Shown: one piece after another, positions 9,726 to 20,017 of the stretch | How the letters are laid out: each line of letters begins with the position of its first letter | How positions within the stretch are numbered: position 1 is the stretch's first letter | Assembly (NCBI GenBank): GCA_964016875.1 | Contig: OZ024733.1 | Span: 26,451,670-26,515,669, forward strand | DNA: 64,000 nucleotides | Direction of reading: 5' to 3' | From: Fallopia convolvulus | Taxonomy: Eukaryota > Streptophyta > Magnoliopsida > Caryophyllales > Polygonaceae | Notes under the pieces: generated by a model | Told to the model about the DNA's origin: nothing | Seen by the model: the letters and a program-made list of their open reading frames with translations, nothing else | Databases searched by the model: none | Translations under genes and position numbers: made by a program

Positions 9726-10568
9726 GCAAAAGAAACGTCAAGATTCTGTAAGACTCACCACGCAAGTACCCTTAGTTTGCACGAAAAGTACTTGAAAGGA
9801 ATGGGAGGCTAAGGATCTCGACGTTGCACAAGTAAGGCACACACAAGAGCAAGAACACGCAACGCAAACACACAAGCAAGTAGAAAAGAAAGAGAGAGGC
9901 GTCGGCTTGATGGAAGCCTTGGCACGAGAAGAAGGGAGAGAGAAATAGAAGATCTCGGCCTAGAAGGGAAGGCGAGATTGTGTTGTTAGAAGAATGGAAA
10001 GAATCAAAGATATGCAAGCAAGGCAAGATATGATATGATTTGAGAGAGATAGTGGCCGAATATTTGTGAGATACTTGCCTTATTTTGGCTTGTGTATCTC
10101 ACAATATCTTTTGAGATTTTTTTTAAAAGATACTAATGGATAAAGATTGCCTTATTTTGGCTTTGCTTTTCCACAAATATATATATTTTTTTATATTTTC
10201 GGCAACTAACAAGATATTGGAGATATGATCTTCCAAAATTCTTGCTTAAAAAATAAAAGATTGAGATAAGGCCAAATCGGACCAAATCTCGCCCCAAGCA
10301 ATCAATATGCACAACACACACAATCAATCGATTCAAACAAGTCAAGATGAATGCAAGCAATGCTCGAAAACTCAATATGATGAACCGAAAACAAGTGCAA
10401 GTCGGCGTGGATATGGTTATTTTTTTGTGATTTTTTTTTAATGAAACAAAAACGATGGATCTAGTGAATGTTGGTAGAGATGGCGGAAGCTAATGCCAAA
10501 AGGGTGGGAAAGAAAAAAATTTCGTGCAAAAAACGAGTAAATGAGTGAGAAAGACTTACGCAATCTTT
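9726..10568 (-). other. CRM untranslated leader
   Basis: Non-coding leader between primer site and gag, rich in A/T on one side with poly-T tracts. No open frame of note. Confidence 0.6.
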
Positions 10569-10581
10569 GGCTCTGATACCA
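10569..10581 (-). other. CRM primer-binding site (tRNA-iMet)
   Basis: Reads TGGTATCAGAGCC on the minus strand, complementary to the 3' end of plant initiator tRNA-Met, two bases inside the 5' LTR. Confidence 0.95.
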
Positions 10582-10583
10582 GT

Positions 10584-11517
10584 TGATGTGAACCCCGTTG
10601 AGGATTCACGAGAGGATCTCGACTTGGACTCGTAAATGGTCTTCTCACATCGGGTTTGATAGATTTGAGTCGTGTTAACGACTAGACTTGGTAGGGAAAA
10701 AGTGAAAGGATTTAAGAAGGTGGCTTCGTGTGACGGAAACCTGAAGAATATGGGACGAGAAGTAGAATTTGGGTGACGCCTTTTAGAAGTAGTTCTGGAG
10801 TAATCTCGACAGCATAACAGTAGTTCATTCAATGCGTAAGAAACAAAGGAGGGGGCGTGCCTCTTTTATAGAGGAGATGGCACGCCAAACCCTAGTCTTA
10901 ACCTAGTGGCAAGGGTGGCATAAGGGAGATGCACGCACGCGGCCCAAGATGCAAGCCCAAGCCCAAAACTCCAAATAAAAGTAGCAAGTACATAAGTAGA
11001 AATGTTTCGGAATGGAAATAATGCTAAAAATAGTAAGAAACATAAATGGTCACGGTGGCCTAGTCGCGAGTGTCGCGACAAGGTCGTGACAAGGTTGTGG
11101 CGCGCCAAAGGCATGTCGCGACATGGCAAGGGGCGCGTTGGCTTCGGCGGCGTCGGGGCTGGTGCGCACCCGGACCTCGAGTGTCGAGGCCGAGGCGCAC
11201 CAGAACCTCAAGTTCCCACGCCGGGGTGGCCCGACGTGGCATGGTGCTCGGCCTGCATGGCTGGCACGACACCGAGAATGAGGTTCTCGGTGCCGCGGTG
11301 CGTAGCGTCGACCTGGAGTGCCGGCGCGCCTTCGATGAAGGAGACGCACAGGGTGAGGGGCGCGCCCGTGGCTGCGCCGTGGCTTGCGAGGACGCGCGCG
11401 ATGAGGGACGCGGTGGCTCGGGCTATGGCACGGGTCCTGGCTCGAGTGATTGGCCCGTCAGAGCGCACGAACATGTCTTCCTCTTCTTGGCTCGCCGTCA
11501 TGGTGGGGCTCACATCA
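10584..11517 (-). repeat. CRM 5' LTR
   Basis: 934 bp, the same length as the 3' LTR, followed by TSD AAGCC. On the minus strand a TATAAAAG box lies at 10863-10870, the likely promoter. GC-rich U3 sequence carries the copy of the integrase tail, which is not translated here. Confidence 0.95.
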
Positions 11518-11621
11518 AAGCCCAAATGGCACACCATGCGGCCCAATCTCTAGTCCATGCATGCGGCCCATCAAGCCCAATGGCACGCCCCATTGGCTGG
11601 CCCACCAAGGCCCATAGCAAG

Positions 11622-11885
11622 CTAGCATAGCTAGGTACCTAGCTAGGTCACTTACCTAGTGTAGCTGGCCCTTAGCTAGTTGAGCTAGCATCCAGCTAGT
11701 TGAGCTGGCTTGAGCTGTATTTTAGCTCGTTGAGCTGACTTATAAGTTATTTGAGCTAACCTTAGCTAGTTTGAGCTTCCTTGAGCTAAACTCTAGCTAC
11801 TAGAGCTTCTTACAAAGCTTGTTACTTGAGTTAAGAGCTTAGTTAATCTTCGAGAGCTAAATCTAAACTAGTTTGAAGCTTCAAC
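11622..11885. repeat. AGCT-rich degenerate repeat in LTR-X
   Basis: Irregular array of TAGCTAG/TTGAGCT units (for example 'tagctagttgagctgg'). The same array occurs at 63490-63735 in the second LTR-X copy, so it is part of the LTR and not a random microsatellite. Confidence 0.75.
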
Positions 11886-12006
11886 ACTCCTTTCTAGTAT
11901 CTATTACTAATAACTAAAGCCGAAGCAATTTCTGCCACCACATTGCGCCACATCACCCCTTTGTTAAAATAATAGTAATTTTTTATAGTTAATTATGCAA
12001 AAAAGT

Positions 12007-12226
12007 TATCTCCAAGTAAACATAAAGATAAAATAATATTTGTAAAAATTTATCAACAAGTAAACATAAAGATAAAATAATTTTTGTAAAAATTTATATC
12101 CAAGTAAACATAAAGATAAAATAATATTTGTAAAAATTTATCTCCCAGTAAACATAAAGATAAAATAATATTTGTAAAAATTTATCTCCAAATAAACATA
12201 AAGATAAAATAATATTAGTATATTTT
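12007..12226 (+). repeat. 44-bp tandem repeat in Helitron (about 5 copies)
   Basis: Units starting near 12007, 12051 and 12095 and onward share TCCAAGTAAACATAAAGATA and then AATAATATTTGTAAAAATT. Copy-to-copy changes are few. Confidence 0.9.
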
Positions 12227-13502
12227 TAGCAATATAGATAAAAAAGGACATTATATTTATCATATTTGTAAAAGATAAATTAAAAAATATAAGAAAAAAT
12301 TAGCACATGTGGTCACATATATATCTTTCAAATTAAAATAGCCATATAAATAATAATATCTTTGAAATATCTATTTATCATTACTATATACTAAACCGGA
12401 GGTTAAAAAAATTATCAAGTAACACATGTCACTTTTATATTGGACCACATCACCCTTTTTTTTAAAAACCATTATGATTGGTTGAAATTTAATTGGGTAT
12501 TTTTTTATTAATTAAAAAATAAATATAGATGCCACATATAATAAAATTATTAATTATATCCATGTGAAATATTCTATAAGATTTGAATTTGGCAATTTTT
12601 GGCTAAATAATCATTAAAATAAATATAGTGATAATAAAATAAATATTTACATTATTTTTTCCTTTTATCTATTTATTGAAAATATTTTATTAAAATATAA
12701 TTTTCATAAAAAAGATAGAAGTTTATATTATGTCTTACAAGATTGACAATGATCTATTTATGTAAAATTTCTTTTAAAAATTGAATTTTGATTTAAAAAT
12801 ATAGAAATTTGCCCTATCTTTTAAGAGATTAACAATTATCTATTTATGTAAAATTTCTTTTAAAAACGAATTATGATGAAAAAATTGATAAAAACTTTGC
12901 TTAAATCAAATTTTTGTAAAATACGTTTTTTAAAATCGATTTTTTATTAAAAAAAATGATATGAATCTAAATTACTCTAGAAGTAAATAAATATTTACAT
13001 TATCTTTTCCTTTTATCTATCTATGAAAAATATTTTATTAAAATATAATTTTATTTAAAAAAAGATAGAAATGTACATTATGTCTTACAAGATTAACAAT
13101 TAAATGATTAAATTAAATTTTGACAAAAATAATTAACTTTTACATTTTCTCATAAGATATTGGCAATTAATTATATTTTTTTGATTTTGAAAAAAAAATA
13201 TTAAATTTAAATTATATTATTTTGATAACAATAAACTTTTCCTAAAAAATTAATTATAATAATTTTTGTTCTAAACTACTAGATAAGGCTAGGTAAAATA
13301 TTTTATATAAAGATGCAATATTATTTTTCAACTATGACTCTCCAATACCTATTTTTCCTTGAAAAGTTATAAACTTTTTTTATTAAATCATAAACGTTAA
13401 TGAATATTATTTTTGACTCTATATTTTTCTAAGAAAAAAAGTAAATTCATACTACAAAAAAATTTCTAATTATTTATTAATTTATTTTTATTTAATAAAA
13501 TT

Positions 13503-13529
13503 CGTACAAGGTACGAGCCCTTACACTAG
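13503..13529 (+). other. Helitron 3' terminal hairpin and CTAG end
   Basis: 5-bp stem CGTAC/GTACG with an AAG loop, a 10-nt spacer, then CTAG. This is the replication-termination signal of Helitrons. Confidence 0.88.
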
Positions 13530-13897
13530 TACATAACTATGTGCCAAGCTAATCTTATACTTTGGTCCTTGCTTAATGCATTCACCAAGCTTTATAGAAG
13601 CTTCCAAACATTCTTTAAACTTTGCACAGAGCTATAAGACTCTTATTCTTTACTCAAAACCAAACCTTAGCTCAAATGCACGTACTCGGCGCCTTGTGCC
13701 CAAACCCTAGGCGCGCCGCAAGCACTGTGCCTTTGCTCCAACAGCCACGCACACTCAATTATGCCATTGCTAAGGCGTAGGCGTGCCCTAGCAGCTTCGC
13801 ACACTCGAGTCACCACCCTTGCATTGTACATGGGCACACACCGAGCACCGGCACGCCTTACCGAGCGTCGTTGCTCAAGCCGCTTGTCATGCTTCGG

Positions 13898-14680
13898 TAG
13901 GGGTGTCAATCGGGCGGGTCGGGTCGGGTTTGGGTCGGGTCAATTTAGTTTCGGGTAAGTTCGGATTCGGGTCAAATTCTAATATTTTGAAAATCGGGTC
14001 AAATTGGGTTGGATCATTTCGGGTCAGGTGCTCAATTAATCGGGCAAAATCGGGTTTCGGGTCAATTTCGGTCGGGTCATTCGGTTTTCGGTCCAACTTG
14101 ATTTCAGATAAGTTCGGCTTCGGGTTTAGTTCGGTTTCGGGTTTAGTCGGATTTCGGGTGAGTTCGGTTTCGGTTTTTTCGGATATTGGGTGAATCAGAT
14201 TTCGACTTTGGCCGAATTTCGGGTTAATCTGATTTCGAGTAAGCCGGAATTTGATTCAAACCATATATCGAATGATTATTTTGTGTAGTTTGACTACTTT
14301 AGGGTCTAAATATTTAATGTAACATTTAATTAAACATAATCATAATAAATATTCACTATTATTAATATTTTAAAACATAATATAATTTTCGGATGGTTTC
14401 GGGTCGGGTAACTTCGGATTTTCGGATGGTTTCGGGTCGGGTAAATTCGGATTTTCGTATGACTTCGGGTCGGGTAGGATCGGATATCGGGTTGCATCAG
14501 GCTAGTCCATTCGGATATAATCGGTTTTGGGTTAATCTCGTGTTCGGGTTTTTCGGATTCGGGTCAAATCAGTTCGGGTCAAACATGTTTCGGGTATAAA
14601 ACTTTTTATTGTTTTCTCGGGTCGGGTGGGGTTCGGAGTCGGGCGGGTTATTCGGGTCGGGTCAAATTTTGATAGCCCTA
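13898..14680. mobile_element. Non-autonomous hAT element with GGGTCGGG repeats
   Basis: A perfect 8-bp TSD TGCTTCGG (13890-13897, 14681-14688) flanks a 783-bp element. Its ends are TAGGGGTGTCAA and, inverted, TAGGGCTATCAA. The body is filled with CGGGTCGGG/TTCGGGTT-type short repeats and has no transposase frame. The same TAGGGGTG end style appears at 45620-46168. Confidence 0.88.
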
Positions 14681-14961
14681 TGCTTCGGTGTGCCTTAGTC
14701 TGAGCGCTTGCTTGTTCCACGCTTATGCCAACCAAGCACGCCTTATACCACGTGCCGTTGCATATGAGGTCTCATGCCTTGGTGTTGGATTTATATTGGA
14801 TCCTTTTCTTTTCTATGACTACTTTATTTCTCTTTATCATATTATGGCAAGTCACATAGTCAATCTTCTCAATCGACATTTCTTTGTGACTTCTTTACCT
14901 CAACATGCTTACAATGGGATTGATGACTTTTCACAAATCATCAACATATATGGCTCCGAGT

Positions 14962-15465
14962 AAAAATGGATGGTTTTCAACACATTCGACGATGGAATTA
15001 ATCACACAAATGGAAAGCCTAGAACCAAGCTTAGTCAGTTGGATATGGAAGTTGGACACATTACCAAAGGTAAAAAACTTTTTATGGAAAATGAGTAATA
15101 ATGGATTACCCACTAAAGCGAGACTACGAGAAAAACATGTACCAATACCGGGAGGTTGTATTATTTGTAATTGCACAATGGAAGATACCACACATCTATT
15201 TATTACTTGTCCTCACACTCTGAGTACAGTTAAGAAACTTAACACAAAGATTGAGCAAGTAGTCAGAAATTACAACATGTGGAATAAAACACCAAGAACT
15301 ATTCTAGACGATCTTTTTGATCAGTTAGGGAAACAAGAATTTACTGAATTAACGATCGCTTGGTGGTGTATTTGGCACCAGCGGAATAAATTAGTTTTTC
15401 AACAAACACCAAATGATTTTATACAAGATCTACCATTCTACGTCAATATATTAAGACACAAATAG
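14962..15465 (+). pseudogene. LINE-1 zinc-ribbon (zf-RVT) region
   Basis: The open stretch encodes APSKNGWFSTHSTMELI, SWIWKLDTLPKVKNFLWKMSNNGLPTKARL, then a C-x2-C-type cluster (GGCIICNCTMEDTTHLFITCPH), and AWWCIWHQRNKLVF. This matches the zf-RVT module after the RT of plant L1 elements. It continues in the frame left at 2416 when LTR-X and one TSD copy are removed. A TAG at 15463-15465 ends it. Confidence 0.85.
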
Positions 15466-15579
15466 CACAATGGGAAAAATCAAAGTAATGGATGGAATGA
15501 AGATGAAGAAGCAATTAATAGAACCCACAAAAGCATAAGAAGAAAGAAGGACAAAGCTAAAAATTGGAAGAAAAAAAAC

Positions 15580-16053
15580 CCACGAGGTGTAGTAAAATGT
15601 AATTTTGATGGATCTAGATTGAATAATGGACAAGCTGTAGGAGGAATAATTTTAAGAGATCATAACGGTAACACTATAGACATTATGGCACAAAATTATG
15701 GCCTTACATCGGCAATTAAGGCGGAAGCACTTGCTTTGAGAGATGGGATTAGATTAGCAAAAATGAGACGACATAAGTGTATAGAAATTGAAGGAGACAA
15801 CCTACAAGTAATAAAAGTTGCCCAAGGCGAAAAGAACTGTCCATGGGAAATTGAGATTATCATGACTGACGTTCTGATATCTCTTCACTCATTCCAATCC
15901 GTTCGGATTTCCCATGTGACTAGGGATTACAACGTTGTGGCTGACAAAATTGCCAGACTGAGTCAACGTCTCCTTGTCAACGCCATTAGGAATCATCTAG
16001 AACTTCAAGTTCTCATCCGTCAGAACGCCCTCCATGAGGGGAGTGCCTCCTAA
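15580..16053 (+). pseudogene. LINE-1 C-terminal RNase H
   Basis: Open from about 15590, with the first in-frame ATG at 15619. RNase H motifs: VKCNFDGSRLNNGQAVGGIILRD with the first catalytic Asp, KAEALALRDGIRLAK with the Glu, IEIEGDNLQVIK with the second Asp, and SHVTRDYNVVADKIAR with the last Asp. All four acidic positions seem present, so this domain itself is intact. It is the RVT_3-type RNase H found at the C terminus of many plant L1 LINEs. Confidence 0.85.
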
Positions 16054-16077
16054 TCCTTACCTAATCAAAAAAAAAAT

Positions 16078-16763
16078 CAACCTAAGTTTTGAGTTATTCA
16101 TTGTTGACTCTAGACTAATATGGATGCACATAACACATCATCACAAAGTTGTAACTTGCAAAGTTTCTACATCAAGGTCCAAAATTAAACAAATAATTAA
16201 GCAAATGAATTTGCAAATTCAACGACCAAATCTTACAAAGTTGAGTTGCAACTTAATAAGTTTAATCTCACGATTCTTGCACCCGTATTTCTAGCAGTAC
16301 ACTTCCTTGGACCATAAATAACACTATGATAAACTAGCACGATTGGTATGCCTTTTACTGTTGCTTGTAATGCGACTTTATCAACCTCAACCTTCAACCT
16401 ATCGTGCTTGCAATGGACTTTTAATATTCGGTACAAATGGTCTAGCTAGTAGAATTTCATCTACATTTAATCTAGTGAGGATACTCTTCTTCTAGAGCCT
16501 TGCTTGAGCTTCATGAGTATTGTCTCTGCAAACTGATTTCATAAACTTTTGTTAGTTATAGAAAAATCAAAAGCAAGTGTGACTCAAATTAAATAGTACT
16601 AATTTCCAATGGATCTGAATTAGAAAGGTGGGTTCATTAATGGAGGTCTTCTCTGGTGGTGTGTGTGGTTGTGTGTGGCCATGAGCTGGGCAGCGATGCT
16701 TCTACTACGTACTAGGAGATGAGAGACGTGGAAAAGAGCGAAAGAGAGACACATGAGCAATGT
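16078..16763. other. Intergenic, no gene recognised
   Basis: AT-rich sequence after the LINE poly-A; only short frames and no known element ends. Confidence 0.5.
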
Positions 16764-17240
16764 TATTAAAAATCGGAATTCTAGGATTGGATCGTAGAAG
16801 GGTCTTCGGATCAGATCATAAAATCAGATTGTTGAATCGTAAGATTCTACCTGCATTATAACTAAAAATATGTAAAAACAATTTTATATATTGTCGATTT
16901 ACTATATACAAATTGAAAAAAATTATATATAAACTTTATGAATGTAATAAGTAAATTGTTAGTTAGAATAATTGAATATAACTGAGAGCCAAACGTTAAA
17001 CAAATTAATAATATATATATATATATAGTAATAGTCAGTTTGTAAAATCGTTATAATTGTTTATAGAATCGTTAGAATCATATATAAAATCGGATCGCAT
17101 AAAAGATTTTATAAGTTTTTATTGTGATCACTTAAGATTGTACGAAAAATAAGATTCTGCCTACAATCGTGAATCGCTCCATCACTTTGGATCGTAAAAT
17201 CGTTAAAATTATTAAATCGAATCTGGATTTTAATAACCAT
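16764..17240. mobile_element. MITE-like inverted-repeat element
   Basis: The ends read GTTATTAAAAATCGGAATTC and, inverted from the right, GGTTATTAAAATCCAGATTC. The interior is AT-rich with many short 'aatcgtaagattct'-type repeats and no coding frame. No clear TSD could be read, so the family (hAT, Mutator or Tourist type) is open. Confidence 0.5.
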
Positions 17241-18540
17241 GCACGTGAGGAAATCTAATGGAGGTAGGGTTTGGAGGTGGAGGGTATTTTTGGGTGAGAT
17301 AAATTTTATAATATTTACACTCCATGTCATTGTAAATGAATCAACTCATTTTTGGGGTTTTTTTAATCGTTATAAAAGATTTTTTTTAACAAAACACCTT
17401 TTATAATATTTTAACCCGATTTTTTGGTAGAATAACCCGATTATTTTATAATCTTTGGTAGAGTACTGTTATCCATATTTTAGATGAGGAGAGTTTGCTC
17501 TGTACGAGTGGTATATTTTAGTAATTTTAATTGAATTGCAATTTTTTTAAACATTCATAAGCATTAAGCCCCTTAAGAAAACAATCATGATATATAAGAA
17601 TTGCGACTTGCTAATTTGCTATTAATGGGTTTGTTTCACTTTTCACCCAAAATGACATTTTTGGTTGAAATTAATTTTGTTTGTGATTTGGAGGCTTGTT
17701 TAAAGGATGTCAGAATTGCTTAACCTGGAAACATGGGTTCGCAATCCACTTTCCCTCTATACGTAAACCGGGTTAGAAGCCCCAAAAAGTTTGCGATAGT
17801 AAGCCACCCACTTCATTGTATCCTCCTATTGCTAGTTTACAACTGTATATGCACCCTGAATTGCAATTTCGTGTTCTTATATTTATTTTGCGTGGAATAA
17901 TGTAAGATTAATTGTGATTTAAGATACTTGGACAACGATAATCAATTCAAAGATTGTATGCTATAATAATTGAATTGGTTGCAACGTACTTTCGAGGTCC
18001 CCAACTTCAGGATTTGCAAAATGCCATTGTAAATCATTCCCGTTAACAAAAGACTACCATATCTATCAACCAAGAAAAAATAAAGACTACCATATCTAAT
18101 AATTCATTAGTATTCTACCAAAATAAAATAATTCATTAGTGGGTCCGTAAAAACTAAGGAAAATACTAACATGGGTACTTAATTGCAAGTGATTTAACGG
18201 GACATAGATTAAGAATCTTAAAATGGAAATAATTCGTTGAATTTTATTATTTGAGATTACTTAATCAAGTATGTAATAGAAAAAAAGAAATTGATACTAA
18301 AAAAATACAAAACTTGTTAAAGAAGCTACTATATAGTTGTGGTATACTTGGGTAAACTAAGTCGGTCAATCCCGAGAAGCAATCGTCAATTTCCCTCAAA
18401 ACTGACCAACTTAATAAATTAATTACATCCTCCTTGACAAGTTAAGACTCCTCCTAGAAAATCCAACTTTCCCTAGCTCTCGAGATCTATAATAACACGA
18501 CCACCGTCAAGTTCATCCCAGATCGAGTACGTACGTAAAT
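17241..18540. other. Intergenic; upstream region of the lipid-transfer gene
   Basis: AT-rich with no convincing frames. The last about 150 bp contain several TATA-like stretches and ACGT cores (GTACGTACGT at about 18527-18535) just before the gene. Confidence 0.5.
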
Positions 18541-18548
18541 TATAAATA
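18541..18548 (+). promoter_or_regulatory. TATA box of lipid-transfer protein gene
   Basis: TATAAATA, 43 bp upstream of the ATG at 18591. It implies a very short 5' UTR. Confidence 0.6.
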
Positions 18549-18590
18549 CACCCGGCCTAAACTAAAGCCTAAACTAGTACGTACGTAGTC

Positions 18591-19637
18591 ATGGTTAACA
18601 GGGCAGAGCTACTTTTCATCGCGGCCGTCCTGATGGTGGGACCGGCGAGCTCGGACCTGGGGGCGGACCAGAAAGAATGCAAAGAGCAGCTGATGAGCCT
18701 GACGCCGTGCCTGGGGTTCGTGTCGGGGGAGTCCAAGTCCCCGACTCCGCAGTGCTGTTCGGTGGTGGCTGGGAAGATCAACTCCACCCTCAAGTGCATG
18801 TGTGTCCTTGTCAAAGACCGAGACGAGCCGGGCCTCGGTGTCAAGATCGACCCTACGCTCGCTCTTAGCCTCCCCAACCTCTGCCACTCGCCTTCTAAGG
18901 CCTCCAGATGTATTCGTACGTAATACTAATTATACACATAGGAGTATATATTACAAAGTCATTACAAAAGAAGCTCAAGTATAAAGTATTCATTCATGAA
19001 CAAGTGCCTGACCGATAATTTATATTAATTCCAGATATATCTTTTTAAATTATCATGATATAGACCAATACAAATTCATCCCTAATTAATCAATGTAATT
19101 TTATCTTACAATCTTAATTGGGTTGAACTTGTTTGGATCAATCTTGCACAGAGCTATTAGGGTTGTCTCCGACATCAAAAGAAGCTCAAGTATTCGTTCA
19201 GTTCGATAACAGCACACGACCAAATAGCGGCCCAGTATCTCCAGGTATATAAAATGACCGTAATGTGTTCCTTTACAATAACCGAGGGCTATTTGAATTT
19301 GATAAATCGGTTTTTGTATTATGTGCTCTAAAAAAATATATTAAGGATATTTAATTTTTTAAATTAAATTTTAAAACAAAAAATACTTCAAAAAACTTCA
19401 AAAATTCTGAAAAATGAAATCTTCATCAAATTTTTTTACTAGAAAAATTGTTAATAAATTAATATATTACTCAAAAAATGTAATTAATCGTACATATTAA
19501 TTAATTCTATTGTGTATTCTGATCGAACAGTCGAGAGCTCAAGCGCAGCATCCAGGCGTTGGCATATCAGCAGAAAGTGCGAACTAGTGTTGATTTGGTG
19601 CTTGGTGTTGACAGGGGCAGGGCTGCTTAGCCTTTAA
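18591..19637 (+). CDS. GPI-anchored non-specific lipid-transfer protein (LTPG)
   Basis: Three exons inferred by eye: 18591-18915, 19152-19244, 19531-19637 (174 aa), with GT-AG introns (donors GTACGT and GTATAT). Residues 1-21 form a signal peptide. The eight-cysteine motif of the LTP fold is complete: C30, C40, C55-C56, C69-x-C71, C98, C107, giving four disulfides around a lipid-binding cavity. Exon 2 encodes QLLGLSPTSKEAQVFVQF, conserved after the motif in the LTPG/YLS3 group. Exon 3 ends in a hydrophobic tail (LVLIWCLVLTGAGLLSL), a GPI-attachment signal. The product likely acts at the plasma membrane/cell wall in moving cuticular or other lipids. Read-through of exon 1 alone would stop at 18923 with 110 aa, losing the anchor. 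GC-rich coding sequence contrasts with AT-rich surroundings. Confidence 0.85.
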
Positions 19638-20017
19638 TTAGAGAGAGATTGGATTAACTCTTGATTATGGTTCGTTTAACACGGACTGTTTATCTATACT
19701 GTCGCAATCAACGTAACTTGTGTGTGTGTGTTGTACTATCATTTGGATATGTTATATTTCTCTTTTAAGTTTCGACTATGATTGAACTCTATGCATGCCG
19801 TGTAAGTGGTAATTATGTATTAAATAGTGGATTTTACTTAGCTTGTTCTTAGTTATAACCTGTTTGTGTGATCAGTAGCGTATACAAAAAAACTTATCGG
19901 GGGGCGAGATTAGTATCTTAAATTCAAGTAGTGCAATATATATGGTTATAATATTTGAATTAAATGTAATGATACAAAATAGCGACAAAAAAATTCTTAT
20001 AAAATAAAATATTTAGT
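19638..20017. other. 3' region of the lipid-transfer gene, no further gene
   Basis: AT-rich; probably the 3' UTR of the LTPG gene and then non-coding sequence up to the copia LTR. Confidence 0.5.

Larger units (their letters stand above)
3292..11517 (-). mobile_element. Ty3/gypsy retrotransposon, CRM-lineage chromovirus
   Basis: A full-length 8,226-bp element. Two 934-bp LTRs run TGATGTGA...TCACATCA, and the TSD is AAGCC (3287-3291 and 11518-11522). A tRNA-iMet primer site sits inside the right LTR and a purine tract inside the left LTR, so it reads on the minus strand. Order: gag, protease, RT, RNase H, integrase. The integrase frame continues about 310 bp into the 3' LTR, a hallmark of the CRM (centromeric retrotransposon) clade, and gag and IN match CRM-type proteins by eye. 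LTRs differ at about 23 positions by my count. Three in-frame TAG codons and one frame break interrupt the polyprotein, so it looks recently dead or dependent on trans help. Confidence 0.92.
11900..13529 (+). mobile_element. Non-autonomous Helitron
   Basis: The element starts with TC (TCTATTACTA) after an A at 11899 and ends CTAG before a T at 13530. That is the canonical A^T insertion with no TSD. A CGTAC-aag-GTACG hairpin at 13503-13515 lies 10 nt before the CTAG end. Removing 11900-13529 leaves LTR-X sequence that aligns with its second copy near 63760. The 1,630-bp body is very AT-rich with no RepHel coding frame, so it would need an autonomous partner. Confidence 0.88.
2417..14933 (+). 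mobile_element. Solo LTR 'LTR-X' (about 1.87 kb), three nested insertions
   Basis: The sequence starts TGTTGGGG and ends TTTTCA, with an imperfect 5-bp TSD (GAAAT 2412-2416, CAAAT 14934-14938). Removing the later insertions (CRM 3292-11522, Helitron 11900-13529, hAT 13898-14688) leaves about 1,865 bp with no coding capacity, a TATAAATAG box at 3026-3034 and an AGCT-rich segment. A second copy begins at 62514 and can be followed segment by segment, uninterrupted, to 64000; that alignment is how the insertion points were confirmed. No internal region or second LTR flanks it, so I call it a solo LTR from an unidentified family. The left edge could be off by a few bases. Confidence 0.75.
970..16077 (+). 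mobile_element. LINE-1 (plant L1-type retrotransposon), interrupted
   Basis: LINE coding sequence runs on the plus strand in two blocks. Block 970-2416 is reverse transcriptase and the linker after it. Block 14934-16077 is the zinc-ribbon (zf-RVT) segment, RNase H and a short poly-A run at about 16068-16077. Everything between is a later insertion (LTR-X and what nests in it). Across the insertion the reading frame is kept if 2417-14938 is removed. The 5' portion, with endonuclease and the start of RT, is missing because the CACTA element occupies it. Stops, frameshifts and a changed RT active site show the copy is dead. Confidence 0.9.

Noticed and set aside
12007..12226. Regular 44-bp repeats considered as a CRISPR-like array
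   Set aside because: Repeats are contiguous without unique spacers and sit in a plant Helitron.
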